From CAYVTV01 sp964526475 (lineage in GTDB: Bacteria; Bacteroidota; Bacteroidia; Bacteroidales; GCA-2748055): a DNA stretch of 64,000 nucleotides. The stretch is from the NCBI GenBank assembly GCA_964526475.1, contig CAZGKF010000002.1, forward strand, positions 71,684 to 135,683, written 5' to 3'. Shown here one piece after another: positions 9,373-19,081 of the stretch (position 1 is its first letter; every line of letters begins with the position of its first letter). The notes under the pieces were generated by a model. That model did not search any database and had not been told where the DNA came from. It saw nothing but the letters and a program-made list of their open reading frames with translations. The position numbers and the translations under genes were made by a program.

Positions 9373-10263
9373 ATGGAATTCAACCTCTTCTCCGGCTATC
9401 TGCTTCCTGCAACTCTTGCCATAATTACTTTGGGAATGGGGTTATCCATTGAAGCAAGGGATTTCAGGAATCTTTTTCTATTTCCAAAAGCACTTCTAAC
9501 CGGATTATCAAGTCAGTTGTTACTTTTACCAGTTATTGGTTTCCTTATTGCTTTCGGGTCAGGCCTTGATCCTATTTTTAAGGTAGGGATGATTTTAATT
9601 GCCGCATGTCCCGGTGGTGCTACAGCAAATCTTGTTAATTTTATGCTTAACGGGAACGTTGCTCTTTCCATCTCCATAACAGTAATAAATAGTATTATAA
9701 CACTGTTTACCATTCCCTTTCTGGTAAGTACCGGCTTATATATATTCCTTGGAAAAGACACCATTTTCCAGCTCCCATACCTGGAAACAATTTTAAATTT
9801 ATTTATGGTAGTGGTTCTTCCTGCGTTTACCGGGGTAATGATCAGGCACCGTTATCCGAAATTTGCAATCGGACTTGAAAAACCCCTGCGGTATATACTT
9901 CCTGTTATCTTACTTACTGTTTACATAGGTGTTATTCTGATCGATGAAAGTGATGAGGCAGCTGAATTGATGGATTATTTTAATATTTTACCATTTGTTA
10001 TTCTGTTAAATGCAGTTTCCATGTTTTTTGGCTGGTTTGCAGCACGTTTATCAGGACTAAGCAATCGCAACCGTTTTACTATTGCTGTTGAAGTGGGACT
10101 TCAAAACAGCACCCTTGCCATTTTTGTAGCCTCCACTCTGCTAAAAGACCAGATGATGGCAATCGTTCCGGTTATGTATGGGTCAACTTCCTTTTTTATC
10201 ACATGGTTTATGGGGTTTTTACTGAAAACGTATGGTGGGAGAAAGGGAGAAAAGAGAAATTAA
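9373..10263 (+). CDS. Bile acid:sodium symporter (BASS) family transporter
   Basis: This 296-residue protein has about nine to ten hydrophobic segments. The conserved core ACPGGATANLVNFMLNGN and the later QNSTLAIFVASTLL segment are typical of BASS/SBF proteins, which import organic anions such as keto-acids, pantothenate or bile acids together with Na+. It acts in the inner membrane. The next gene is also a sodium symporter on the same strand, about 155 nt downstream; a shared transcript is possible but not shown. The substrate cannot be read from sequence. Confidence 0.88.
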   Translation: MEFNLFSGYLLPATLAIITLGMGLSIEARDFRNLFLFPKALLTGLSSQLLLLPVIGFLIAFGSGLDPIFKVGMILIAACPGGATANLVNFMLNGNVALSISITVINSIITLFTIPFLVSTGLYIFLGKDTIFQLPYLETILNLFMVVVLPAFTGVMIRHRYPKFAIGLEKPLRYILPVILLTVYIGVILIDESDEAAELMDYFNILPFVILLNAVSMFFGWFAARLSGLSNRNRFTIAVEVGLQNSTLAIFVASTLLKDQMMAIVPVMYGSTSFFITWFMGFLLKTYGGRKGEKRN

Positions 10264-10418
10264 GAAAATGAATAAGGAACTTTCTGGTACATTATTTCCA
10301 TTGAACGCGCTTCCCAAATTAATAACAACTATCTTTTAACTTATTAGCATGTATATTATTGATTTGCCCGATAAGGATGTTTATTCTTATATTTGAAACC
10401 AGTATCAGATACAATGTC

Positions 10419-11864
10419 ATGATTCCTGTTTTTATTTGTTATCTCATTATCCTTATAGGTATAGTTCTATATTCGGCCCGAAGGTCTGAGACCAATGTTG
10501 ACTTTGTAGTTGGCGGGAAGAAAATTTCAGGTTTTTCACTTGCTCTGTCAGAGAGAGCAACAGGTGAATCAGCATGGCTTCTGCTGGGGCTTACCGGTCA
10601 TGCATATGCTGAAGGCATGTCGGCCATCTGGGTAGCCCTGGGCTGTATTGCAGGTATATTTTTCCTCTGGACATTCATGGCTGAGCCTCTTCAGCGAATA
10701 ACAACAAAGACGAATGCCCTGACTGTTACAGGCTTATTTACCAGATCATTTTCAGGAACCAGCCGAAGCCTTGGGATTCTGTCTTCCATTATTATCATAT
10801 TCTTTTTCATCTTGTATATTTCAGCCCAGTTCAATGGTGCAGGAAAAATTTTTCACGACACTTTTAATATAGATCCTTTTTGGGGGATGGTTATAGGTTC
10901 TGCCATTGTTACTCTTTACACTATGCTTGGCGGATTTATTACAGTAGTAGCAACAGATGCTTTTCAGGCTTTGCTGATGGTGGTAACCTGCATAGTTTTG
11001 CCCATTATCGCACTTTTTATTGCAGCTGCAAATAATTTAGAAATTGCCAATACCATAATCTCAGCAGATTTTACTGTTCCATTGAATATAGACCAGGTTC
11101 ACTCTTCAACCGGTTTTTTGCTTATCCTTAACGGACTTAGCTGGGCATTTGGATATACAGGTCAGCCTCAACTCCTGATTAGAATGATGGCCATGCGCAG
11201 CAGAAAAGAAACATTGAAGGCCCGGTGGCTGGCAATGAGCTGGACCATACTGGCATATAGTGGTGCATTTATGATAGGTATTACAGGATATCACCTTGTG
11301 CAGCAGGGTTTATTAGGGGAAAACGCTGCCCGCATAGCCGGTGATGCTGAGAAAATAATGCCCGTGATGGTGATCTCATTACTGAATCCCATCCTTGCCG
11401 GGATATTACTCTCAGGAGCCGTTTCTGCCATGATGTCAACAGCATCCTCCCAGTTGATGGTTGTGTCATCAGGCATTACGGAAGACTTTTATACCCAGAC
11501 AAGCAGAAAAACTATTTCCGGAAAACAATTACTTTTTCTTAACAAGATACTAATTTTGCTTGTCGGAGTTGTTGCATTTATGCTTGCTGCAACTATGGAA
11601 GAAACGGTTTACGGACTGGTTTCATATGCATGGAGTGGTATCGGGGCCTCCTTTGGTCCTGCAATAATATTATTGCTATTCTGGAAGAAATTTTCCCGGG
11701 CAGGAGTTTTTGCAGGTTTTATAACAGGAACAATTTCCACGATTATATGGAAAACATGGCTTACCGGATCAACCGGTATTTCAGAGCGGCTTGCAAGTTA
11801 CTTTCTGGCTTTTTGTATGGCAGTTGTGTTTAGTCTGCTGTTGCCGGAGAAGAAAAATAAGTGA
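10419..11864 (+). CDS. Sodium:solute symporter, PutP (proline)-like
   Basis: This is an SSS-family inner membrane permease of 481 residues from the preferred ATG (MIPVFICYLIILIGIVLY). An in-frame ATG 20 codons earlier would add a poorly hydrophobic leader. It resembles PutP: an early VGGKKISGFSLALSERATGE, a central AQFNGAGKIF, TMLGGFITVVATDAFQALLM, and later SSQLMVVSSGITEDFY. It probably imports proline or another small solute with Na+. About 12-13 transmembrane helices are visible. Confidence 0.85.
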   Translation: MIPVFICYLIILIGIVLYSARRSETNVDFVVGGKKISGFSLALSERATGESAWLLLGLTGHAYAEGMSAIWVALGCIAGIFFLWTFMAEPLQRITTKTNALTVTGLFTRSFSGTSRSLGILSSIIIIFFFILYISAQFNGAGKIFHDTFNIDPFWGMVIGSAIVTLYTMLGGFITVVATDAFQALLMVVTCIVLPIIALFIAAANNLEIANTIISADFTVPLNIDQVHSSTGFLLILNGLSWAFGYTGQPQLLIRMMAMRSRKETLKARWLAMSWTILAYSGAFMIGITGYHLVQQGLLGENAARIAGDAEKIMPVMVISLLNPILAGILLSGAVSAMMSTASSQLMVVSSGITEDFYTQTSRKTISGKQLLFLNKILILLVGVVAFMLAATMEETVYGLVSYAWSGIGASFGPAIILLLFWKKFSRAGVFAGFITGTISTIIWKTWLTGSTGISERLASYFLAFCMAVVFSLLLPEKKNK

Positions 11865-11906
11865 ACGTATCAATAGCTATATTGCGCGCATTAGCGACAA
11901 GCGCCA

Positions 11907-14900
11907 CTACTTTACCTTAGTACCCCGGATAGATATATTAAGGCTTTCAAGAAAGTTAATAAAGCGTTTTAAAACATCATAATATAATAAAACGAAAAGG
12001 AACATTGTCATTATCCAGATTGCAAAAGTATTAAAGAAGAGGGTTCCGATCCTCAGATTACCAAATTGTTTATATGGCGCATAAAAATGTGCCCTCCCAT
12101 ATTTGGAGCCAGGCTTCATGTAAATTGGATCGGCTTTTTGGATCAGCTTCTTATCCGAATCATAAATTTTAACGGTATTAAACCGGTTTAGAACTACATT
12201 GGCAATATTTTCATTATAATACATATCTCGAAGGCTTAAAAACTGTTCTTCCCCCATTTGCTCTATTATCCTTTTGTAAAGAGAATCACGCTGTAAAGCT
12301 AAAACTCTGCTTTTTTCTCTGAAGAAAGTCATTAAGCTGTCAAGGAATAGCTTTGTATTATCACCAATATTATCGTTGAATCTATTATAATCCAAATCGT
12401 TGAACCAATTGCTGTATTCTATTCCTGCAAGAAGTGAAAGCTCATTTATATGATACTTAATTTTTCTTAAATTGCTCTCCGAGTAATCACGATAAACCTG
12501 ATCTTTTCCAGCTACCTGGCACTCCTCAACTTTTACCTTAAGAGTTGGAATTAGAAAAGAAGTTATCCAGACATTTTGACTTATCTCCATATCTTTCTCA
12601 AAAAAAGGCTTCTGAAATTTGTTACTTTTAAATTCTTCTACCATAATTGCCTCATATGCCCATCGGGTAACCATAACTTCTCCAATCAATGGAACAAAAT
12701 TCTTTCTGGTGATTGAATTGTGTAAATCGTCAAAACGGATCATTGCCCCTCCAAGGATAAGCATTGGCACTAGAAGAAGAGGAATCAGAATATAAATACT
12801 TACAGCTGTTTTCATCCCTGATGATATATTCAATCCCAGCATATTTCCAAAGCACGCTGTTGAAAAAAGTATCATCCAGTGCTGATAAATCATCCCTTTA
12901 ACTTCAAGAAGAGAATTTGAAACCAGGACAAAGAGTAATGATTGTATCGCAGATAACCCGAAAAGAAAAGTAATCTTTGATATCAAATAACTTGCTCTGC
13001 TAATATTAAGAAATTTTTCTCTTTCCAGTATTTTCCGGTCACGGAATATTTCCTCGGCACTGACTGTAAGGCCAATAAAAAGTGCAACAATTACAGCCAT
13101 AAACAGGAAAACATGATAATTCTTGTTTGCAGCAAAAACATATGAGCTATTCTCACTATACTTTGAAATGAAACCTAGAATTAAAGCAAGAAGTGGAGCC
13201 AGAAGTAAGTTTATAGTCATGTATTGCCGGTCGGCAAGTTTCCTGTTAATATTTCTTATTACAAAAGTCTTAACCTGGTCTCTCTTTTTTGGTACTCTGA
13301 AATTGCTCATGGGGAGAGATGATTTTTCAGGTCTCTCCTTAAGAACCGGCATCATATTATTCTTATATTTTTCGTGCCATTCTTGTGGACTCACTTGTCT
13401 TTCCTTTCCTTCAAGACCTGAGTTATCAATTTCCCTGACCTCTATTATATTCAAAATATTATCAGTCTCTATATTACCACAATTCGGACATTCACTTTCC
13501 GTAGCATTTACATGCGATATCTCCGTTTTGAAATAAACCAGTGCTTCAACAGGATCCTCATCGTAGATCATAAATCCACCTTTATCGAGAATCCATAGCC
13601 TGTCAAACATTTTCATGATGGAAGAGGATGGCTGATGAATAATTGCAAAAACCAATCTCCCGCTTAAAGCTTGGTTTTTAAGTAATAACATCACCTTTTC
13701 GGAATCGAATGATGAAAGTCCTGATGTTGGCTCATCTATTAACAGAATTACCGGTTCACGCATCAGTTCGAGTCCGATGTTGAGTCTTTTACGCTGACCA
13801 CCGCTGATTTTCTTGTTAAGGGGATCACCAACCTGAAGATCTTTTATTTCATAAAGATCCAGGTCGAAAAGGACTCTTTCCACAGTAAAATTAAGTTGTT
13901 TCTCATCATAATCCCCAAAACATAAACGAGCATTATAATAAAGATTCTGAAAAACGGTCAACTCTTCAATCAGCAAATCATCCTGTGGAACAAAACCAAT
14001 TAATCCATTAAGCTTCTCTGAATCGGCATGAATATCATACCCGTTTATATACAGATTCCCGGTTTTAGGTTTGTTCTTTCCATTAAGAAGATTAAGCATC
14101 GTACTTTTCCCTACACCACTCCCCCCCATTAATCCAATCATATTACCGGATTCAATTCTGAAACTCATCTTCTGTATTCCATTGTCAGAATCCCCGAAAA
14201 TGAACTCTATGTCATGTCCTTCGAAAAAAATCTTTTTAGAAAACTTCCTGGAAACAAACTTCTTATAAATCCTTGAATAATAGATGGGGCTTATGTCCTG
14301 CCCTTTAATATTTACTCCTCTTTCAAGAAGATAAGGTTTGCCTGGAATTATATCACGTCCTTTAAAATAAAGGTGCATGTTACCGTCATATGTCAATATA
14401 AGCGCTCCTGTACTTTCAATATGAAGAATAAAAAGATGCCCCTGGAATCCTTTCATCCTGATATGTCGCCACTTTTCATAATTGGTAAAATTTTCAGAGG
14501 CCCAAAGTTCAGGTTTATCACTCTCAATAATAAGAATACATTCAGGTGAAACCTCATCATATTTACTGCCAATCATAAATGAGACGGCATTATCATACTC
14601 CTTCTTCGATATATTGAAAGTTTTTGCAACTATATTAATAATTGTGTTCTCTTGTTCTGAGATCAATTCATCCTCAAATGCAAATTCCAGAAGCTGAAGA
14701 AAAACGATCATTCTCTCCTCGAGAAATAATCCTTTTTTTATCTGCTGGCATATATTGGTTATTTGAAATGATATAAGAGATTCTTCAATAGAGAGTTCTG
14801 CATTATCCATGCTCTTAAGCTCGCTTGCATAAAACCCGAGATTGGTCTCAAAAAGAGCATAATATTCCTCTTCCAGTTCCCGGTTAAGATATCTTCTGAG

Positions 14901-15005
14901 ATAATTGCGAAATAACTTTTTACCACTTGATGAAATACCCCTGGGATTAACTGTTGAAATAATAGAAAAGATATGTATTAATGCAAGTAATACAGATTCT
15001 CTCAT
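11907..15005 (-). CDS. ABCG-like ATP-binding/ABC-2 permease fusion with a TerB-like N-terminus
   Basis: This 1032-residue single-chain transporter has three parts. Residues about 30-150 are acidic and helical and resemble a TerB/co-chaperone-type domain (LLEFAFEDELISEQE). Residues about 250-480 are an ABC ATPase with Walker A GGSGVGKST (Lys300), signature SGGQRKR (402-408), Walker B ILLIDE (421-426) and the H-loop HQPSS. A linker with one CPNC pair follows, and from about 600 a transmembrane ABC-2 domain with a large extracellular insert (about 780-980). The arrangement is that of an ABCG/White-type half transporter. Substrate is unknown. A MITE-like element separates it from a lipoprotein gene transcribed in the same direction. 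Confidence 0.8.
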   Translation of the reverse strand: MRESVLLALIHIFSIISTVNPRGISSSGKKLFRNYLRRYLNRELEEEYYALFETNLGFYASELKSMDNAELSIEESLISFQITNICQQIKKGLFLEERMIVFLQLLEFAFEDELISEQENTIINIVAKTFNISKKEYDNAVSFMIGSKYDEVSPECILIIESDKPELWASENFTNYEKWRHIRMKGFQGHLFILHIESTGALILTYDGNMHLYFKGRDIIPGKPYLLERGVNIKGQDISPIYYSRIYKKFVSRKFSKKIFFEGHDIEFIFGDSDNGIQKMSFRIESGNMIGLMGGSGVGKSTMLNLLNGKNKPKTGNLYINGYDIHADSEKLNGLIGFVPQDDLLIEELTVFQNLYYNARLCFGDYDEKQLNFTVERVLFDLDLYEIKDLQVGDPLNKKISGGQRKRLNIGLELMREPVILLIDEPTSGLSSFDSEKVMLLLKNQALSGRLVFAIIHQPSSSIMKMFDRLWILDKGGFMIYDEDPVEALVYFKTEISHVNATESECPNCGNIETDNILNIIEVREIDNSGLEGKERQVSPQEWHEKYKNNMMPVLKERPEKSSLPMSNFRVPKKRDQVKTFVIRNINRKLADRQYMTINLLLAPLLALILGFISKYSENSSYVFAANKNYHVFLFMAVIVALFIGLTVSAEEIFRDRKILEREKFLNISRASYLISKITFLFGLSAIQSLLFVLVSNSLLEVKGMIYQHWMILFSTACFGNMLGLNISSGMKTAVSIYILIPLLLVPMLILGGAMIRFDDLHNSITRKNFVPLIGEVMVTRWAYEAIMVEEFKSNKFQKPFFEKDMEISQNVWITSFLIPTLKVKVEECQVAGKDQVYRDYSESNLRKIKYHINELSLLAGIEYSNWFNDLDYNRFNDNIGDNTKLFLDSLMTFFREKSRVLALQRDSLYKRIIEQMGEEQFLSLRDMYYNENIANVVLNRFNTVKIYDSDKKLIQKADPIYMKPGSKYGRAHFYAPYKQFGNLRIGTLFFNTFAIWIMTMFLFVLLYYDVLKRFINFLESLNISIRGTKVK

Positions 15006-15026
15006 AAAGATACATGTAAAAAAAAA

Positions 15027-15269
15027 GAGGCTGTCTAAAAAGCCTTATGAATTAGAATTCACTTTCAATTTGTAAGTTATTCTATAAAAACCTCTGTGAC
15101 CCTCTGTGTCTCCTCTGTGACCCTCTGTGTAATATATTAAAGTATAATTGGTTACACAGAGGACCACAGAGAAGGCAGAGTGTACACAGAGAGATAATTG
15201 GTTAATAACAGCGTTTTACTTTCAATTTGTAATCTATTAATTCAATGATTAGTCTTTTTAGACAGCCTC
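15027..15269. mobile_element. MITE-like element, 243 bp, perfect 16-bp terminal inverted repeats
   Basis: The element begins with GAGGCTGTCTAAAAAG (15027-15042) and ends with the exact reverse complement (15254-15269). Just inside each end lies the same 15-bp sequence ACTTTCAATTTGTAA (15061-15075 and 15218-15232, direct orientation). The centre is a long imperfect palindrome of CCTCTGTGT/ACACAGAGG words. No coding frame is present. This fits a non-autonomous miniature transposable element whose termini should match a full-length IS elsewhere in the genome. A target-site duplication is not obvious. Confidence 0.75.
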
Positions 15270-15287
15270 CATACAATTATGTAAAAA

Positions 15288-16109
15288 TCATAAAATAATC
15301 TGACTTCTTATCCCTTCGATGACTTCCGTAATATCAGTAATATTTTGCTTTGAAAGACTAGTGGAGAGACCGGCATAAACCTGTTTAACCGGATCAAGCA
15401 ATTTTAGAAACTCGTTCAAATCGGGATCATCTGCAAAAGGTTTGGTAAGTTCAAGATAAAGCTCAAATGATTTTTTCTGTTCAAGTAATATTCTTGAAAT
15501 GCCTGCAATATGGTAAGCTTCTTCAGATACCTGAGTTGTAAGATACATTCCCTCCACCCAGGCTCCGCCTACAATAAGAAATGCCAATGCTTGCTGATTA
15601 TTGTCACTAAGATAAGCATACGTGCTATTAAAGGCATCAGTAAGGATATATACAAGTGAATCTTTATTATCAACATTAATTTTGATTTTTTCGTAAAGAG
15701 ATTCATCATAGATATTTGACATATTTAACTCATCTGCCAGTGACCTTATGGCAGTCAGATAGTTTATAACTTCTTGCTGAACATTGTAAAGTGTAGCATA
15801 ACTGAGATCGGCTCCAAATACACCAAGGTTTGTTGCACGTTTTGTACCCCTGAAATATTTTTTTACATTCTCAACAGGATTTGAAATACCATTTACGTAA
15901 TCAACTCCCATATCTGACAACATCATAATCACTTCCGCTGAGTTAAGCAAAGGATAACCAATTTTTTCAATTTCACTTTTAGAGATTTCAACCTTTTCCA
16001 GCTCTATTTTCTTTTGTTCCACTTTGTCAGATCTGTTCTTACATGAAGTTAGTCCTGAAAAACTAAATATAAGGAATGGAATCATAGCAAAACATAATAT
16101 CTTTTTCAT
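15288..16109 (-). CDS. Lipoprotein of unknown function, helical
   Basis: This 273-residue protein starts with a clear lipoprotein signal, the lipobox being LTSC with Cys23, followed by a short Lys/Glu-rich linker. The mature part is predicted helical throughout (for example SLADELNMSNIYDESLYEKI). Conserved-looking segments include GADLSYATLYNVQQEV and FLIVGGAWVEGMYL. I do not recognise the family; similar lipoproteins of this size are common in Bacteroidota. It lies in the same orientation as the ABC fusion transporter, which may be functional association or only proximity. Confidence 0.75.
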   Translation of the reverse strand: MKKILCFAMIPFLIFSFSGLTSCKNRSDKVEQKKIELEKVEISKSEIEKIGYPLLNSAEVIMMLSDMGVDYVNGISNPVENVKKYFRGTKRATNLGVFGADLSYATLYNVQQEVINYLTAIRSLADELNMSNIYDESLYEKIKINVDNKDSLVYILTDAFNSTYAYLSDNNQQALAFLIVGGAWVEGMYLTTQVSEEAYHIAGISRILLEQKKSFELYLELTKPFADDPDLNEFLKLLDPVKQVYAGLSTSLSKQNITDITEVIEGIRSQIIL

Positions 16110-16300
16110 CTTTAATTAAAATTTTAGTTAAAAACACCTGTAAAAATAATAATAATTACTATTAAATAGTCTTTTTAGTTATCATTTATTTTGAACTTGC
16201 ATTATACTTGTAAACCATTCTAAAATCGTTTCAGCTCATTAATTCCTTTAATAACTTTAATTATTTAATTTTACACCTGAATTCTTAAAGAAAAAATTTC

Positions 16301-16777
16301 ATGAAACCAATACAGATCGGAGACAAAATCCCTGCTTTTTCACTCCCTGACCAGTATGGTGAACTTTTTGATATCAATACTTACCTGGGAAGGAAAAAAC
16401 TGGTTATCTTTTTTTACCCTCAGGATGGTAGTCTGAATTGCACCAAAGAAGCCTGTTATTTCCGTGATCTTTCTGATGTCTTTAAGGAAGTGGATGCAAT
16501 TGTAATAGGAATTAGCGGGCAGTCAGTTGAAAGTCATAAGAAATTTGCCCAAGAAAACAAGCTCAACTATACAATTTTAAGCGATGAGAAAAATGTAGTA
16601 AGGAAACTATTTGGAGTACCATCAAGAGTTTTTGGATTAATTCCCGGACGTGTTACCTATGTTGCAGACAGGTCGGGTGAAGTAGTATATATTTTCGATT
16701 CACAAAAAGAGGTTCAACGTCATGCAGATGAAGCTCTTAAGATTTGTATGGTGCTGAAAAGAACTGAATTTGAATGA
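16301..16777 (+). CDS. bcp: Peroxiredoxin, BCP/PrxQ type
   Basis: This 158-residue cytoplasmic thiol peroxidase reduces H2O2 and organic peroxides. The thioredoxin-fold core contains FFYPQDGSLNCTKEACYFRD, with peroxidatic Cys47 and a resolving-type Cys52 five residues later, as in atypical two-Cys BCP enzymes. The usual DDTPGC is replaced by DGSLNC, a modest variation. It sits alone 110 nt upstream of the KamA-like gene. Function is well supported by motif and length. Confidence 0.88.
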   Translation: MKPIQIGDKIPAFSLPDQYGELFDINTYLGRKKLVIFFYPQDGSLNCTKEACYFRDLSDVFKEVDAIVIGISGQSVESHKKFAQENKLNYTILSDEKNVVRKLFGVPSRVFGLIPGRVTYVADRSGEVVYIFDSQKEVQRHADEALKICMVLKRTEFE

Positions 16778-16886
16778 AATATTATAAACATTTCCGGATT
16801 TTTTCTGTCTAATCTTCCCTGACCATCCTTCGAATTCTTTGGATTAAAGAGTCTTTTTTTGTATTTTGCGGAAAACCTCTTTTATC

Positions 16887-19076
16887 ATGAAAGAAATTGA
16901 AAAACTTGACAGGATTGCCATTACCGTGAGGTCTCACAGGCTCCTTAAAGTTCTTATGAGAGAAAATCCTGAACTTGAAGTGATAATGCAGAATTCCAAA
17001 AATGAAACAGAGGTAATGGTTGGAGTGAAGAGCTGGATTGAAAAAACATTCGAAGACCGGAAATCTCTTTATGAATATTACAATTGCGATCAACCTACAA
17101 GAGAACTTTTTGATAACCTTGAATGGCAGGATTATGCAATTATCAGGCTGCTCGATTACATTGAGCACGCCGGCATCGAGCTCCCCGATCTCAATCTCAG
17201 GGGAGAAAAAGCAGTCAGTCATCCTCTCAGATTATTATGGCTTGCAGTAAATAAAGGTACAGGAGGAGCAAAACCTGACTTTTTTATAGATATGATCGAG
17301 TTATTCAGGCAAATCCGGGGTGAAAGTAAACAGAAATCCCCTTCAAAGAAGGAAATTGAGAATTGGATGGACAGGTATCCCAGCGGGTTGGATCCAAGGA
17401 TTGTTCAGTTGAGAGAAGAAAATCGTGACCGCATTCTTACTATCCTCATCGAAAAGCTGGAAAGCGGTGAAATTGCCAGCGATAAATATGTTTTTCCTGA
17501 GGGCAGTTCCTTTGAAGTAAAAATGAATCTGGCTCTTACCTGGTGGAATAACGATAAGTTCCACCTGCACTTTGCAATACGCTCACCGAAATTACTGAAC
17601 GAAATGCTTAATTATTCCCTCGATCCCGATACTCTCAGAATACTTGATGAAGCACGGGAGACAGGAATACCTTTTTTTATAAACCTCTATTATCTTTCTT
17701 TGCTTCATGTGCGGGTACCATATTTTGCTGTGGGTGCCGATCTTGCCATACGATATTATGTGCTATACAGCAAACAGCTGGTAAATGAATTCGGTCATAT
17801 TGTAGCATGGGAAAAAGAAGATAAAGTGGAACCCGGTAAACCTAACGCTGCCGGTTGGTTACTCCCTTATGGCAATAATATCCACAGACGTTACCCTGAA
17901 GTTGCAATACTTATTCCCGATACCATGGGTCGTGCTTGCGGGGGATTATGTTCTTCATGTCAGCGAATGTACAATTTTCAGTCGGGACACCTGAACTTTA
18001 ACCTCGACAAGCTGAAGCCTGCAGAAAAATGGCCGGAAAAATTAAAAAATCTGCTGAAATATTTTGAAGAGGATGCTCAATTAAGGGATATACTCATTAC
18101 AGGAGGAGATGCATTTATGAGCTCTGACAAGGCCATTGAAAATATACTTGATGAGGTTTATGAAATGGCCTTGAGAAAGAAAAACAGGAATAAAGAATTG
18201 CCTGATAATCAAAAACATGCCGAAATTATTCGGGTGCGCTTCGGAACACGTTTACCTGCCTATCTCCCCCAGCGTATCAACAGAGGCCTTATCACTATTC
18301 TTCGTAATTTCAGACAGAAAGCCTCTAAAATAGGTATAAAACAGTTTATTGTTCAGACCCATTTTGAATCAGCGATGGAAATTACCCCTGAAACAGCCAC
18401 GGCTATAAGTAGGCTTATATCCGCAGGATGGATAGTAACCAACCAGCTTGTTTTTACAACAGCTGCTTCACGTCGCGGACATTCAGGAAAACTCCGCAAG
18501 GTACTGAATGATATAGGGGTACTGCCTTATTATACCTTCACAGTAAAGGGTTATATGGAAAATAACTTCTGCTTTACACCAAACGCCCGCATTGTACAGG
18601 AAGAACTTGAAGAAAAGATCCTGGGCAAAATAGAAAAAGAATATTTCCCCATGATCAGTAAATTTGTGGAAAAACCAGAACAAATCGTTGATAACATTGA
18701 TAATTTAAGAACAGAACTCAATATTCCCTTTCTCGCAACCGACAGAAATGTTCTGAATCTTCCCGGAGTCGGTAAGAGTATGTCTTTCAGGGTAATAGGA
18801 ATTACACGATATGGAAGGCGGATACTGGAATTTGAACATGATGTAACACGTACCCATAGTCCGATAATTGAAAAAATGGGTAAAATTATAATCATTGAAT
18901 CCAAATCGATTCATGAATATCTCCAACAGCTTGAAGGACTAGGGGAAGATAAAAAGGAATATAGAGGATTATATGGATACTCTATGGGACAGACAGAAGA
19001 AAGACTGCCTATATATGAGTACCCGGAATATGAATATGAACTTACAAGGGAATATACTAACCTCGAAATTGATTAG
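16887..19076 (+). CDS. KamA-family radical SAM protein (lysine 2,3-aminomutase-like), long form
   Basis: From the ATG at 16887 this is 729 residues, nearly twice the length of classical lysine 2,3-aminomutase (about 415). The radical SAM motif CxxxCxxC is present as Cys351, Cys355 and Cys358 (RACGGLCSSCQRM), followed by LITGGDAFMSS. A PLP-lysine candidate is Lys630 in NLPGVGKS, which corresponds to the family's PGGGGK motif. The first 340 residues are not recognisable as a known domain. A TTG seven codons upstream gives a longer frame but lies in a promoter-like TATTTTG, so the ATG is preferred. The beta-carbonic anhydrase gene follows after 5 nt, so the two are almost certainly co-transcribed. 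Reaction and substrate are not established. Confidence 0.75.
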   Translation: MKEIEKLDRIAITVRSHRLLKVLMRENPELEVIMQNSKNETEVMVGVKSWIEKTFEDRKSLYEYYNCDQPTRELFDNLEWQDYAIIRLLDYIEHAGIELPDLNLRGEKAVSHPLRLLWLAVNKGTGGAKPDFFIDMIELFRQIRGESKQKSPSKKEIENWMDRYPSGLDPRIVQLREENRDRILTILIEKLESGEIASDKYVFPEGSSFEVKMNLALTWWNNDKFHLHFAIRSPKLLNEMLNYSLDPDTLRILDEARETGIPFFINLYYLSLLHVRVPYFAVGADLAIRYYVLYSKQLVNEFGHIVAWEKEDKVEPGKPNAAGWLLPYGNNIHRRYPEVAILIPDTMGRACGGLCSSCQRMYNFQSGHLNFNLDKLKPAEKWPEKLKNLLKYFEEDAQLRDILITGGDAFMSSDKAIENILDEVYEMALRKKNRNKELPDNQKHAEIIRVRFGTRLPAYLPQRINRGLITILRNFRQKASKIGIKQFIVQTHFESAMEITPETATAISRLISAGWIVTNQLVFTTAASRRGHSGKLRKVLNDIGVLPYYTFTVKGYMENNFCFTPNARIVQEELEEKILGKIEKEYFPMISKFVEKPEQIVDNIDNLRTELNIPFLATDRNVLNLPGVGKSMSFRVIGITRYGRRILEFEHDVTRTHSPIIEKMGKIIIIESKSIHEYLQQLEGLGEDKKEYRGLYGYSMGQTEERLPIYEYPEYEYELTREYTNLEID

Positions 19077-19081
19077 ACAGA

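Noticed and set aside
15090..15200. CTCTGTG words considered as a CRISPR array or tandem repeat
   Set aside because: Spacers are too short and irregular, the words occur in both orientations, and they lie inside a MITE-like element.
16866..16886. TTG start for the KamA-like protein
   Set aside because: The TTG overlaps a TATTTTG promoter-like sequence, and the ATG 21 nt later begins a typical N-terminus.
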